A stretch of 64,000 nt of DNA from Pseudarthrobacter sp. NamE5 (lineage in GTDB: Bacteria > Actinomycetota > Actinomycetes > Actinomycetales > Micrococcaceae). The position numbers were made by a program, and so were the translations under genes. The stretch is taken from NCBI RefSeq assembly GCF_005796225.1, contig NZ_VAHO01000009.1, forward strand, positions 1 through 64,000, in the 5' to 3' direction. The notes below the pieces were generated by a model. The model was not told the DNA's origin. It saw only the letters and a list, made by a program, of their open reading frames with translations, and did not search any database. Every line of letters begins with the position of its first letter. The first letter of the stretch is position 1. This document shows, piece after piece, positions 41,248 through 51,083 of this stretch.

Positions 41248-42953
41248 TGAGCGAGCGCGTGAACGTAAAGAAGAAGTCCGCACCTTCGGGCGGCATCAGA
41301 GTGTCGGAGGCGAAGGCCGACGCTGCGCTGCCCACGCTGGGACCAAAGGAGATGCTGCGCTGGGCGTGGACGCAGCTGACCAGTATGCGCACGGCCCTTT
41401 TCCTGCTGCTCCTGCTGGCCGTCGCCGCTGTCCCGGGGTCCCTGTTCCCGCAGCGCCCGGCGAACCCCGCCGTCGTTACCCAGTACATCAAGGACAATCC
41501 GGACTACGGACAGCTGCTGGATTCCCTCCAGCTGTACGATGTCTACTCTTCGGCCTGGTTCTCGGCCATCTACCTGCTGCTGTTCATTTCCCTGATCGGG
41601 TGTGTGGTGCCCCGGGCGATTGCCCACTACAAGGCGATGCGGTCCCAGCCGCCGCGCACCCCCCAGCGCCTCTCACGCCTTCCCGAGTACGGCACACTGG
41701 TGATTCCCGCCCATGCCGGCATCCCGGCGTCGGACGCCATCCATGGTGCCGCCCGCCTGCTGAAGAAGCGCGGCTACCGGGTGGAGGTGAGGGACGACGA
41801 CGGCGCGCGGCCGTCTTTGGGGGCCGAGCGCGGCTTCCTGAAGGAAGTGGGCAACCTCGTCTTCCATACGTCGCTCATCGGCGTGCTGGTTTCGGTGGCC
41901 GCGGGCGGTCTTTTCGGCTACAGCGGGCAGCGCATCCTGGTGGAAGGGGACACCTTCGTGAACACCCTGGTGGGCTACGACCAGTTCAATCCCGGCACCA
42001 ACTTCCAGTCCGGCCAACTGCAGCCCTATTCAGTGCAGCTGGACAAGTTCGACATCACCTTCGACCGTGAGTCAGAGGGCAAGTTCGGCCAGCCAATCGA
42101 CTTCTCGGCCGCCGTGACCACTAAGGAGAACCCGGACGCCCCGGCACGCCAGGAGACGCTGAAGGTCAACGATCCCATCACCCTGGGCGGCACCAGCATC
42201 TACCTCACCGGCAACGGATACGCCCCGGTGGTGACCATCCGGGACGGTGCGGGCAACGTGGCCATGCAGGGCCCGGTAGTGGCCAAGCTGCAGGGGGACA
42301 ACTACTACTCCTCAGTGGTGATCAAGGTTCCCGACGCCAAGCCTGACCAGCTCGGTTTCGCCGGCTTCTTCCTGCCCACCGCCTTCGTCACCGATGAAGG
42401 GGTTTCCTTCAGCGGGGACCCGGAACTCTTCAACCCGCAGCTGACGCTCAACTCCTACTACGGCGATCTTGGCCTGGATGAGGGATCCCCCCAGAACGTG
42501 TTCGAACTGGACGTCCAGGACCTCACGCCGCTGAACGCGCGGAACCTCGATGCCGGCGGCATCACCCTGGCGCCCGGCTCCTCCTACACGCTGCCCGACG
42601 GCAAGGGCACCATCAGCTTCGACGGCGTCAAGCGCTACATCGGGGTGGACATCCACCACAACCCGGGGCAGCTCTACGCCCTGATTTTCGCGCTCCTCGC
42701 CGTGGCCGGGCTGATCCTCTCCCTCTACGTGAACCGCCGCCGCGTCTGGGTGCGCACGGGCACGCACGGGGACGGGCGGACCATGGTGGAGTACGGACTC
42801 CTGGCCCGTGGCGAAGACCACCGGCTCGCCGGCGAAGCCGCCGCCCTGCGGAAGCTGCTGGCCGCCGAATGGCAACTTTCCCAGGATGAGCCTGCACATG
42901 CTTCTTCCCCCACCACCCCAGCAGGCCCCAGCGGGCCCGAAAAGGACCAGTAA
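41247..42953 (+). CDS. resB: Cytochrome c biogenesis protein ResB
   Basis: This 568-residue ResB/Ccs1 protein has three N-terminal transmembrane helices (MRTALFLLLLLAVAAVPGSLFP near residue 46 is the first). A large extracytoplasmic domain and a fourth helix (LYALIFALLAVAGLILSLYV) follow. With CcsB it forms the system II haem lyase that attaches haem to cytochrome c. The ATG overlaps the ccdA stop, and its stop overlaps the ccsB start (TAATG). Confidence 0.93.
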   Translation: MSERVNVKKKSAPSGGIRVSEAKADAALPTLGPKEMLRWAWTQLTSMRTALFLLLLLAVAAVPGSLFPQRPANPAVVTQYIKDNPDYGQLLDSLQLYDVYSSAWFSAIYLLLFISLIGCVVPRAIAHYKAMRSQPPRTPQRLSRLPEYGTLVIPAHAGIPASDAIHGAARLLKKRGYRVEVRDDDGARPSLGAERGFLKEVGNLVFHTSLIGVLVSVAAGGLFGYSGQRILVEGDTFVNTLVGYDQFNPGTNFQSGQLQPYSVQLDKFDITFDRESEGKFGQPIDFSAAVTTKENPDAPARQETLKVNDPITLGGTSIYLTGNGYAPVVTIRDGAGNVAMQGPVVAKLQGDNYYSSVVIKVPDAKPDQLGFAGFFLPTAFVTDEGVSFSGDPELFNPQLTLNSYYGDLGLDEGSPQNVFELDVQDLTPLNARNLDAGGITLAPGSSYTLPDGKGTISFDGVKRYIGVDIHHNPGQLYALIFALLAVAGLILSLYVNRRRVWVRTGTHGDGRTMVEYGLLARGEDHRLAGEAAALRKLLAAEWQLSQDEPAHASSPTTPAGPSGPEKDQ

Positions 42954-44032
42954 TGCCTTACGGAATCAACGAAACCATGGGCCAGTACAGCGAGCTCTTC
43001 ATGCTGCTGGCCGCAGGCACCTACACCGTTGCCTTCATCGCCTTCGCCTGGGACCTGGCCAAGAGCAGCAAGGCCCTGCGCGCGGTTGACCTCAAGGCGG
43101 CGCAGGCTGAAGAGGCGGCGCGCGTGCCGGTCGGTGCCGCCGCGGGGATCCGCGGCGAGTCCGACCTTGCCGGGCCGGCGGACCGGGCTGAACGGCCGTC
43201 GTCGTCCACTTCCCGGGGTGCAGGGGCCGGGGGAGCGGCCACCGCCGACGCCGACATGCGCTATGCAGCCGAGCGGCGCGCTCCCGCCCGGGTTGCCGTG
43301 GCCCTGACCGTCCTCGGCGCGCTGATCCATGGCGCCGGCGTGGTGACCCGTGCACTCGGTGCCGGACGGGTGCCGTGGGGCAACATGTACGAGTTCCTCA
43401 CAACCGGCGCCTTCGTGGCGGTTGCCGTGTTCCTGCTGGTGCTGGTCCGCCGTGACCTCCGCTTCCTGGGCACGTTCGTGGTGGGCCTAACCATCATCAT
43501 GCTGGTGGCCGCCTCAGTGGCCTACTGGACCCCGGTGGGACACCTGGTTCCCGCCCTGCAAAGCTACTGGCTGATCATCCACGTCTCCATCGCAGTGTTG
43601 TCCTCGGCGCTCTTCACCCTGACTTTCGCGATGTCCGCGTTGCAGCTGGTCCAGTCCCACCGGGAGAAAACGGTAGCTGCCGGCGGGACAGACAAGCTGG
43701 GCTTCATGCGCCTGGTCCCGTCCGCGCTGAGCCTGGAGAACTTGTCCTACCGCATCAACGCCATCGCCTTCATCGGCTGGACCTTCACCCTGATGTTCGG
43801 CGCCATCTGGGCGGAGAAAGCCTGGGGCCGGTTCTGGGGCTGGGACACCAAGGAGGTGTGGACTTTCGTCATCTGGGTGGTTTACGCGGGCTACCTGCAC
43901 GCGCGTGCGACCCGCGGCTGGACGGGCACCCGGGCTGCTTGGCTCTCGATTGTCGGCTACCTTTGCGTGATCTTCAACTTCACCATCGTGAACCAGTTCT
44001 TCAACGGGCTGCACTCGTACTCAGGCCTGTAG
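42953..44032 (+). CDS. ccsB: Cytochrome c biogenesis protein CcsB (CcsA/ResC)
   Basis: This 359-residue haem handling protein has about eight transmembrane helices. The tryptophan-rich haem motif reads WGRFWGWDTKEVWTF, with Thr in place of the more common Pro after Asp. A hydrophilic, Ala/Ser-rich loop of about 60 residues follows the first helix. It overlaps resB by one base. It is the last gene of the cytochrome c cluster before the Hsp70 gene. Confidence 0.93.
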   Translation: MPYGINETMGQYSELFMLLAAGTYTVAFIAFAWDLAKSSKALRAVDLKAAQAEEAARVPVGAAAGIRGESDLAGPADRAERPSSSTSRGAGAGGAATADADMRYAAERRAPARVAVALTVLGALIHGAGVVTRALGAGRVPWGNMYEFLTTGAFVAVAVFLLVLVRRDLRFLGTFVVGLTIIMLVAASVAYWTPVGHLVPALQSYWLIIHVSIAVLSSALFTLTFAMSALQLVQSHREKTVAAGGTDKLGFMRLVPSALSLENLSYRINAIAFIGWTFTLMFGAIWAEKAWGRFWGWDTKEVWTFVIWVVYAGYLHARATRGWTGTRAAWLSIVGYLCVIFNFTIVNQFFNGLHSYSGL

Positions 44033-44084
44033 CAGGGGATTCCCCACAAAAACCGCAGCTGCACCCGCTGAATAGCAATTCGAT

Positions 44085-44123
44085 GTAGCAACGGGGGTGT
44101 TCCCGTTCCCTTGGTGGTGCTAC
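44085..44123. repeat. Nested inverted repeats before the Hsp70-like gene
   Basis: AACGGG (44090-44095) pairs with CCCGTT (44102-44107) around GGTGTT, and GTAGCA (44085-44090) is mirrored by TGCTAC (44118-44123). The nested layout resembles that before the IniB gene (48280-48331), although the sequences differ. It may be a regulator binding site. Confidence 0.4.
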
Positions 44124-44183
44124 CTTGGTGACGTTCGCCAGTGATGAAGCTTGCAGGCGAGACAACAGTTTCCTGAGGTACCC

Positions 44184-46196
44184 ATGAGCTACGTTCTGGC
44201 CATTGACGTCGGGACCAGCTTCACAGCTGCCGCTGTTGCGCGCCTTGACCATGGAGCTTCTTCCGCCCCCGAGTGCCTGCCACTGGGACTTCGCGGAGCA
44301 TCCGTGCCCTCCGTGCTCTTCTACCCGGAGGATGGCCCCCTGCTGGTAGGGGAAGCTGCTGAACGGCGAGGTCTCGATTCGCCGGCACGCGTTGTCCGGG
44401 AGTTCAAGCGCCGGGTAGGCGACGCAGTGCCAATCTCGGCGGGAACGCTGTCCCTCCCCGCTGAAGACGTCTTCGCCACCATGGCCCGCTGGGTGGCTGA
44501 CCGCGCCGCAGAGCGCGAGGGAGCGCCGCCGTCGGAAATCATCCTCACCCACCCTGCCGCCTGGGGTATCCACAGGACTTCCCTGGTACAGAGCGCCCTC
44601 GCCGATAAGGGGCTTGGAAACGTCACCCTGCTGACCGAGCCGGAAGCCGCCGCCCTGCATTACGCGTCGCAGGTGCGGGTGGAGGACGGCAGCATCATCG
44701 CCGTGTACGACCTCGGCGGCGGAACGTTCGATACCGCGGTCCTGCGCAAAGTTGCGGGTAACCGGTTCGAACTGCTGGGGCCGCCGGAAGGCTTTGAATA
44801 CATGGGCGGCGCCGACTTCGATGCCGCCCTTTTCCGCTATGTGGCTGACCATAGCGGCGGCGCCCTGACCGGGCTGGAACCCAACGAACCTGGAGTCCTA
44901 GCTGCCCTTGCCCGGCTGCGGCGCGAGTGCGTGGAAGCCAAGGAAGCGCTCTCGGTCGACAGTGAAGCCAACATCTCCGTCCTGCTGCCCGGAATCCAGC
45001 AACAGGTCCGCCTCGTCCGACCCGAATTCGAATTCCTCATCGAAGAATCGGTCCGGGACACCGTGGATGCCCTTGAACAGTCGCTGAAGCAGCTTGAGCT
45101 GGAGCCGGCGGACCTCACAGCCGTTCTCCTCATCGGTGGATCCTCCCGAATCCCCCTCGTTGCACAGCTGATCTCGGAGCAGCTTGAGCGGCCCATTGCC
45201 GTTGATGCCGACCCCAAGTCATCAATCTGCCTGGGGGCGGCCGTGTCCGCGGTACTGGGACAGAAAACCGCCGCGGAAGCGACCACCGGCGGGGACGCGG
45301 CGGAGAACGGAGCCCACGCCGTCGTCGTACCCCATACTTCCGACGAGCCAGCCCGTCACCTGCCGCCGTTGCTGCCCAGCTGGTCCCGTAACGACACCGC
45401 CGCGCCACGTTCCGTAGCGCCCGCGGCCCGCGGGCCAAGCCGCGGGGAGAGAAGCGGGGCGCATGCACCGAAACCGAGGGTGCGGCTTACTGCCGTCACG
45501 GCCACCGCGGTCCTGCTGACCGCCCTCACCGCCACCGCAGCCCAGAGCCCGGAGGGGTTCAACAGCCTGACCTCCGTATTTGTCCCGCCGGCCGGCGCTT
45601 CCAATGACCTGGGGTCCCTCCCGCCCACCGGGCCCGGGGGAGGCGACGGAACCGATGCCGCTGCGGCGCTGGAGGACGTCCGGTTCCCGGCGGCAGGCAT
45701 TGAGTCCGGCCTGGAGCGGGCAGCTTCTGCCCAGGGGACGGGGCCGACGGCGGAGCCCAGTACCACCAGCCGGGTATCCTCCATCCGGGCCATTGAGGGG
45801 AGCGCCTCCGGCGAAGCCTCCACCGGCGGTGCGCCGGCCGCTCCGGCCACCAGCAGCAGCGCTGCGGAGGAACCTGTGCCAGGGACGGAAGGCACGACGG
45901 GCAATCCCACGACGGGGACTCCTACAGAGACCCCCACTCCCACAGACACGACAACCACTCCTACCGAGACGTCCTCGGGAGGAACGCCGTCACCGACAGG
46001 CACGTCTTCCTCCGCCGCGCCGAGCCGTGCACCTGACACGGAAAGCCCTACATCTACACCATCTGGAACGACTACTGCGCCGCTGGAATCTGAAGAGCCG
46101 TCGTCGCCCGGAACCGGCGATTCGGTCACACCAATGGTGTCCTCGAACTCTGCGACCGCTACGACCGCGGCCACGACAATTAGTCCGGCGGCCTAG
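44184..46196 (+). CDS. Hsp70-like ATPase with transmembrane helix and Ser/Thr/Pro tail
   Basis: This 670-residue protein has an Hsp70/actin-type nucleotide domain in residues 1 to about 375. The phosphate loops are AIDVGTSFTAAAV and VYDLGGGTFDTAVL, and the adenosine motif is LIGGSSRIPLV. There is no recognisable substrate-binding domain. Instead, a basic linker leads to one transmembrane helix (LTAVTATAVLLTALTATAA, residues about 434-452) and a 220-residue tail of Ser, Thr, Pro, Glu and Gly that should lie outside the membrane. ATG 44184 has a CTGAGGT element. It opens the cluster with the LuxR and dynamin genes and may couple an envelope signal to them (inference). Confidence 0.85.
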   Translation: MSYVLAIDVGTSFTAAAVARLDHGASSAPECLPLGLRGASVPSVLFYPEDGPLLVGEAAERRGLDSPARVVREFKRRVGDAVPISAGTLSLPAEDVFATMARWVADRAAEREGAPPSEIILTHPAAWGIHRTSLVQSALADKGLGNVTLLTEPEAAALHYASQVRVEDGSIIAVYDLGGGTFDTAVLRKVAGNRFELLGPPEGFEYMGGADFDAALFRYVADHSGGALTGLEPNEPGVLAALARLRRECVEAKEALSVDSEANISVLLPGIQQQVRLVRPEFEFLIEESVRDTVDALEQSLKQLELEPADLTAVLLIGGSSRIPLVAQLISEQLERPIAVDADPKSSICLGAAVSAVLGQKTAAEATTGGDAAENGAHAVVVPHTSDEPARHLPPLLPSWSRNDTAAPRSVAPAARGPSRGERSGAHAPKPRVRLTAVTATAVLLTALTATAAQSPEGFNSLTSVFVPPAGASNDLGSLPPTGPGGGDGTDAAAALEDVRFPAAGIESGLERAASAQGTGPTAEPSTTSRVSSIRAIEGSASGEASTGGAPAAPATSSSAAEEPVPGTEGTTGNPTTGTPTETPTPTDTTTTPTETSSGGTPSPTGTSSSAAPSRAPDTESPTSTPSGTTTAPLESEEPSSPGTGDSVTPMVSSNSATATTAATTISPAA

Positions 46197-46197
46197 G

Positions 46198-48267
46198 ATG
46201 GCCAGCTACCAGCCGCAAGCGCAGAAGCCCGTATTCCCTCATCCCGAGCCAAACCATCAAGGGCAGGCACGCCAAGGTGCAGAGCTTATGGCCAGCCAGC
46301 TGAAGGGCGAAAATGCTGCAGTCCGCGAACTGTTGCTGGCGTTGTCAGTCGGTTTTGCCCTGCCGGCACCGCTGCCTTCCGATCTGCAGCGCAAGCTCGA
46401 CGGCAACGGGCTGGAAAGCATCGATGCGCTGGTACAACGGGCGGAGTCCTCAGGCCTTTTGACTCCTGACGGGACTGTCGTGGGTCCGGCTCAGCACGCA
46501 CTGCTCGCTGTCGCCCCCACGACCAAGGTGCATGCGCTCCAACGGGAGCTGGTAAACGTATACGCCGCGAACGGCCAGCCGCTGGGCGATCTTGCCCGGG
46601 AGCTGGCCCGTTCCGGCCTGGCAGATCCGCGCGTGGCAGCCGAACTGGAGCAGGCAGGCGACAAAGCGCTTGAACGCGATCCGGGGTTGGCATACCAGCT
46701 CTACAATGAGGCCCTGCTGGCAGGCAGCGACGACAAAGCCACGGCGGCCCGCCGTGCTCAGGCCGCCGCCGCCAGCGGTGACCTTGACACAGCCACCCGG
46801 ATCGTCGACGCCTTGCTGGTGCAGCAGGATCCGCCGGACGTCCGCCGTGCCGTCGATGTTGCCGCCGCGGTTTGGGCCCAGCGGGGCATGGTGGCACGTG
46901 GAGCCGAGGTCTACAGTTGGCTCGGATCCTCCCGTGTAGGTGAGTCCGCACCCCTTGCTGCCGTTGCCTTGGTCGGGTGCGGTGACCGGTCCGGCGCCGA
47001 AGGCATCTTCCGTCCCGACGCCCCGCCCACGTCGCCCACCCTGCTTGCGGCCACTTTCGCCCAAATCGGCAAGGGCGTTCTCCAGTCACTTGCCGCAGAC
47101 CCGCACCCGGGCCTTCAGATCCTGATTCACGCTTCAGACATGTTCAACGCGGCCGGTGCGGCCCTGCCCCTGCCGGAGATGCCCGCCGTGCTGGCTGCAC
47201 TAATGGCGTTGCACAGCGGCGAGCCGAACCTCGCGGAAACTATCTGCAGGTCTGCGGCGGCAGCCGGCCAGGGCGGTGATACCGCCCAGCCACGACTGTT
47301 CCTGGTGCAAGGGTGGTCGGCGATGATGCAGGGAAAGCTTGAGGACGCCCGGCTCGCTATTAATGAAGCCTCAAAAGCGAATCACTGGCCCCTGGTACCA
47401 CGGGACGAGTTCCTCTGTTCGGCCCTGGAAGTAGGCCTCGCCCGGCGCAACGGCGACTTTCCTGAACTCATCAAGGCGTGGGAGCGGGCGCGGGAAGCGA
47501 TGCTCCACACGGCGGTTGATCTCTATAGCCTCCTGCCATGGGGCGAACTCATGATCGCAGCCGCCCGCCTTCGCGAAAACCACAGGATCGCCCCCTACCT
47601 TCAAGAGGCATGGGATGTGCTGGAGCGGCTGGGAAATCCCCTGTTGTGGGCTGTGCCGTTCCATTGGTCGGCAGTACAGGCGGCTCTGTTGAACGAAAGC
47701 CCTGCAGATCTGGCGCCCCATGCAGCCGCGCTGGCCCGGGCCGCAGGGCAAAGCCACCTCGCGGCCGTACTTGCAGCGGCTGGCAAGGCCTGGGTCACCG
47801 TGCTGGCCGAGAGATTCCGTCCCGATGACGTCGAGGCGGCGGCAAGGGGCCTGGGTGCGGTGGGAATGCCGTGGGAGGGGGCCAGGCTCGCCGGGCACGC
47901 TGCAGCCCGCGCGCATGAGCGCAAGGACATGGTCCGCCTGCTCTCGTGCGCCCGGGACCTCCATCCACAGGCCAGTTCGTCAGGGTCCGGGGCGGCGACA
48001 CCCGAGTCCCGCAATGCGTCGCCCGCCGAGACCGGTACCGGCACGCAGTCGGATGGTGCAGGCCTGAGCGAGCGTGAAAAGGAAGTTGCCAGGCTGGTGC
48101 TCGACGGCAAGACATACAGGGAAATCGGCGAGGCCATCTACATATCACCCCGCACGGCCGAGCACCATATTGCCCGGATGCGGCGCAGGCTGGGCGCGGA
48201 AAACAGGTCCGACCTGATGGCCAAGCTGCGCCTTGCCCTGGGGCCGGAAGATCAAGCCCATGACTAG
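46198..48267 (+). CDS. Large LuxR-type regulator (IniR-like)
   Basis: This 689-residue protein ends in a LuxR/GerE helix-turn-helix (LSEREKEVARLVLDGKTYREIG from about residue 622, here shortened to LSEREKEVARLVLDGKTYRE, and SPRTAEHHIARMRRRLGA). The long N-terminal part is Ala/Leu-rich and helical, compatible with TPR-like repeats; no P-loop is seen. ATG 46198 is one base after the Hsp70 stop; ATG 46288 with AAGG upstream is an alternative. In mycobacteria a LuxR-type protein, IniR, controls iniBAC. Position and architecture suggest the same role for the iniB-iniA-iniC-like genes downstream (inference). Confidence 0.8.
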   Translation: MASYQPQAQKPVFPHPEPNHQGQARQGAELMASQLKGENAAVRELLLALSVGFALPAPLPSDLQRKLDGNGLESIDALVQRAESSGLLTPDGTVVGPAQHALLAVAPTTKVHALQRELVNVYAANGQPLGDLARELARSGLADPRVAAELEQAGDKALERDPGLAYQLYNEALLAGSDDKATAARRAQAAAASGDLDTATRIVDALLVQQDPPDVRRAVDVAAAVWAQRGMVARGAEVYSWLGSSRVGESAPLAAVALVGCGDRSGAEGIFRPDAPPTSPTLLAATFAQIGKGVLQSLAADPHPGLQILIHASDMFNAAGAALPLPEMPAVLAALMALHSGEPNLAETICRSAAAAGQGGDTAQPRLFLVQGWSAMMQGKLEDARLAINEASKANHWPLVPRDEFLCSALEVGLARRNGDFPELIKAWERAREAMLHTAVDLYSLLPWGELMIAAARLRENHRIAPYLQEAWDVLERLGNPLLWAVPFHWSAVQAALLNESPADLAPHAAALARAAGQSHLAAVLAAAGKAWVTVLAERFRPDDVEAAARGLGAVGMPWEGARLAGHAAARAHERKDMVRLLSCARDLHPQASSSGSGAATPESRNASPAETGTGTQSDGAGLSEREKEVARLVLDGKTYREIGEAIYISPRTAEHHIARMRRRLGAENRSDLMAKLRLALGPEDQAHD

Positions 48268-48279
48268 TCCTCCTCAACA

Positions 48280-48331
48280 CCCCTAATGTGGGCCGTGGCC
48301 ATTCCCCGCCAGAGGGAACGCCGATTAGGGG
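48280..48331. repeat. Nested inverted repeats before the IniB-like gene
   Basis: CCCCTAAT (48280-48287) and ATTAGGGG (48324-48331) are perfect inverted half sites 36 bases apart. Between them TTCCC (48302-48306) and GGGAA (48314-48318) form a second pair. This is a plausible binding region for the adjacent LuxR-type regulator. Confidence 0.5.
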
Positions 48332-48431
48332 GAGCCGCCCCATGCTGATTTCCCGCTAGGCAACTACAGTCGGTGCAAGTTCAGCACCAGGACTGGCGAA
48401 CCGTAAAGAGAAAAGATGTGAGGACCAGCAA

Positions 48432-49142
48432 ATGACAGTCGCAAAGGACATCGTCCAGTTCCTGATGAATATGTTCGCCGACCGCCACGCAGCACAGGAG
48501 TTCCTGGATAATCCCGAAGGCGTTCTGAAGGACCACGGACTGGGCGGTCTTAGTTCTGCGGACGTTGATGCCGCCATGCCTGTCGTCCTGGATTACGCCC
48601 CCCTCAGCGTGAATGCCCCGACCTTCGGCAGGGGGTTGGATGCGAGTGCCACCAGCGCCGGCGGTGCCCATGACGATCACGGGCAAGCCGTGGAGCAACT
48701 GGCCCAGGTAGTGGCCAAGCACTCCTACCCCTCAGCTCCGGATGACCGCCCGCCCGTAACGGATCAATCCCCGGCCCACAACATTTGGGCAGACGGCGAT
48801 GTTGAGCAATGGTTCGACAACGATGCCGCTTTCACAGGCACTGCCGCAGGTGCCACCCCGGAGATGAGCTTCGCTGACATTCGGATCGACCACTTCTTTG
48901 ACCTTGAAGCCGGCACGGAAACCGGGGTGGAGGATACGGTCCCTGTCTCCGCCCCAGGCAGCTCCATCGAGGATTCCCTCAGCCAGCTGGCGGCAGCGGA
49001 TTCCGCCATTGAGCAAACCATCCTGGGCGCCGATGACAGCGGGTTCGGCTTGACCGCGGACGGATCGGACACCATTGACACAGAAGATGACGTCGACGAC
49101 GCTGGTGGCGAGGCGGCAGGCTACCTGGAGTTTGGTGCCTAG
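48432..49142 (+). CDS. IniB N-terminal domain protein
   Basis: This 236-residue acidic protein starts with an IniB-type N-terminal domain in residues 1 to about 50 (TVAKDIVQFLMNMFADRHAA, then EFLDNPEGVLKDHGL). The remainder is low-complexity, rich in Asp, Ala, Ser and Gly, with repeats of DSAIEQTI/IEDSLSQLAAAD type and no membrane segment. A GAGGA element precedes the ATG. In Mycobacterium tuberculosis, iniB heads the isoniazid-inducible iniBAC operon; its biochemical role is unknown. Here too it directly precedes two dynamin-like genes. Confidence 0.82.
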   Translation: MTVAKDIVQFLMNMFADRHAAQEFLDNPEGVLKDHGLGGLSSADVDAAMPVVLDYAPLSVNAPTFGRGLDASATSAGGAHDDHGQAVEQLAQVVAKHSYPSAPDDRPPVTDQSPAHNIWADGDVEQWFDNDAAFTGTAAGATPEMSFADIRIDHFFDLEAGTETGVEDTVPVSAPGSSIEDSLSQLAAADSAIEQTILGADDSGFGLTADGSDTIDTEDDVDDAGGEAAGYLEFGA

Positions 49143-49193
49143 CTGCCAGACCTGTCGTGGTAGGAATTCAAGGCTCAGTGTGGAGGGCGGGCT

Positions 49194-51083
49194 GTGGGAG
49201 AAGCAGGACCGGCGACGCCGGCATCACCGGCAGCGGCCGGAAAGCTGATCCAACTCGTGGAGCACGGCCTCCAGCTCGTCCGTGACGGAGACCGGGAGGA
49301 TCTCCGAAAACGCCTGGACCTCACGTTGGGAAGACTTAAGGACCCCAGTATCCGGGTCATCGTGGCGGGTGAGTTTAAGCAAGGAAAGAGCAAGTTCATC
49401 AATGCCCTGGTGGGGGCACCGGCATGCCCGGTTGACGACGACGTCGCCACCTCAGTACCCACCGTAGTCCGTTATGGGGACCAGGCCTCGGCTCTGATCC
49501 TGGTGCCCACCGCCGATACCGACCGCGGCGATGAAACCAAGGTTGACCGCCAGCCGGTCGCTATCGCCGACCTTCCGGCCTATGTTTCCGAGCACGGGAA
49601 CCCAGGGAACAGCAAGAAGCTCCTCGCAGCGGAGGTCTGCCTTCCCCGGAAGGTGCTGGCCGGCGGGCTCACCGTCATTGACTCACCCGGGGTGGGGGGC
49701 TTGGGGTCCGCACACACGCTGGCCACCCTCACGGCACTGCCCACCGCGGACGCCATGCTCCTGGTGTCGGACGCGTCGCAGGAATACACCGAACCGGAGC
49801 TGCGTTTCCTCCGCCAAGCCATGCGGATCACCCCGAACGTCGTAGCGGTCCTGACCAAGACCGACCTCTACCCCGACTGGCGGCGGGTGGAGGAAATCGA
49901 CCGATGCCATCTCAAGACGGTCGCGTCCGATATCCCGCTTTTTGCCGTCTCCTCGGACCTGCGCCTTGAAGCTGCCAGGCTGCAGGACGGCGAGCTGAAC
50001 GAGGAATCCGGCTTCCCTGCCTTGATTGCCCACCTTCGCACCCGGATCGTGGACGGGGCGCAGCGACTCCAGGGCCGTTCCGTCAGCCAGGACCTTCTCA
50101 CTGTCACCGAAAACCTGCGCCTTTCCCTTCAGTCCGAGCTTGAAGCACTCGAAAACCCCGAAGGCACGCCGCAGATAATTGCGCAGCTTGAGCTGGCCCG
50201 GGCGGAGGCCGACGACCTGCGGAAGCGGTCTGCACGCTGGCAGCTCACGCTAAACGACGGCATCAGCGACCTCATCGCCGACATGGAATACGAGCTCCGC
50301 AACGGCCTTCGCCGCATCCAGCGCGAAGCCGAAGCCGCGATCGACGAGGGGGATCCGGGAACTGCCTGGACCGATTTTTCCAGGTGGCTTGAGGTATCCA
50401 CCGCCGCCGCCATTTCTGACACCTTCATCCTGACCAGTGAACGGGCGCAGTGGCTGGCTGCCCAGGTTGCCGAGCACTTCGCCGCTGAAGAGGTGAGGCT
50501 GCCGGCCGTGCACGTTTCCGATACTGCCGACGTGTTGGATCCTGTGGACGCGATGCCGGGAATGGACGCCGGATACATCAATCCGGTGCAAAAGGTGCTG
50601 ATCGGTATGCGCGGTTCCTACGGCGGCGTGCTGATGTTCGGGCTCCTGACAGGCATTTTCGGCATGGCACTGATCAACCCGTTCTCCCTCGGCGCCGGCG
50701 TCCTGCTGGGGCGCAAGGCCTACCGGGAGGACAAGGAGGCACGGCTCAAACGCCGGCAGGGGGAAGCCAAGGCCCTGGTCCGGCGGCAGCTCGACGACGT
50801 TTCGTTCCAGGTTGGCAAGCAGCTGAAGGACCGTCTGAGGCTTGTGCAGCGCTCCATCCGCGACCACTTCACTGAACTGGCGGACGAACATCACCGTTCC
50901 TTGGCCGACTCGGTGTCCGCGGCTCAGAAAGCTGCCAATACCTACGCCCTGGAAAAAGCCGCCCGCATCAAGCACATCAAGGCGGAGCTCAAGAAGGTGG
51001 ATGCACTCCGACGGGCTGCCGAAGCAGTTGCTGCGGAGGCAGCGTGTGAGGGAATCAGGACTTCGGCAGGTGGTCCGCCGTGA
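49194..51083 (+). CDS. Dynamin-like GTPase, IniA type
   Basis: This 629-residue bacterial dynamin-like protein has its G1 loop GEFKQGKSKF near residues 59-68, G3 in DSPGVGG and G4 in TKTD. A helical bundle follows. Two adjacent hydrophobic stretches (residues about 466-505, GGVLMFGLLTGIFGMALINP) act as a membrane-inserting paddle, and a coiled coil forms the end. IniA-type proteins bind and remodel membranes. GTG 49194 has GGAGG upstream. It overlaps the second dynamin gene by four bases (GTGA), so the two proteins probably work together as in IniA/IniC. Confidence 0.88.
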   Translation: MGEAGPATPASPAAAGKLIQLVEHGLQLVRDGDREDLRKRLDLTLGRLKDPSIRVIVAGEFKQGKSKFINALVGAPACPVDDDVATSVPTVVRYGDQASALILVPTADTDRGDETKVDRQPVAIADLPAYVSEHGNPGNSKKLLAAEVCLPRKVLAGGLTVIDSPGVGGLGSAHTLATLTALPTADAMLLVSDASQEYTEPELRFLRQAMRITPNVVAVLTKTDLYPDWRRVEEIDRCHLKTVASDIPLFAVSSDLRLEAARLQDGELNEESGFPALIAHLRTRIVDGAQRLQGRSVSQDLLTVTENLRLSLQSELEALENPEGTPQIIAQLELARAEADDLRKRSARWQLTLNDGISDLIADMEYELRNGLRRIQREAEAAIDEGDPGTAWTDFSRWLEVSTAAAISDTFILTSERAQWLAAQVAEHFAAEEVRLPAVHVSDTADVLDPVDAMPGMDAGYINPVQKVLIGMRGSYGGVLMFGLLTGIFGMALINPFSLGAGVLLGRKAYREDKEARLKRRQGEAKALVRRQLDDVSFQVGKQLKDRLRLVQRSIRDHFTELADEHHRSLADSVSAAQKAANTYALEKAARIKHIKAELKKVDALRRAAEAVAAEAACEGIRTSAGGPP

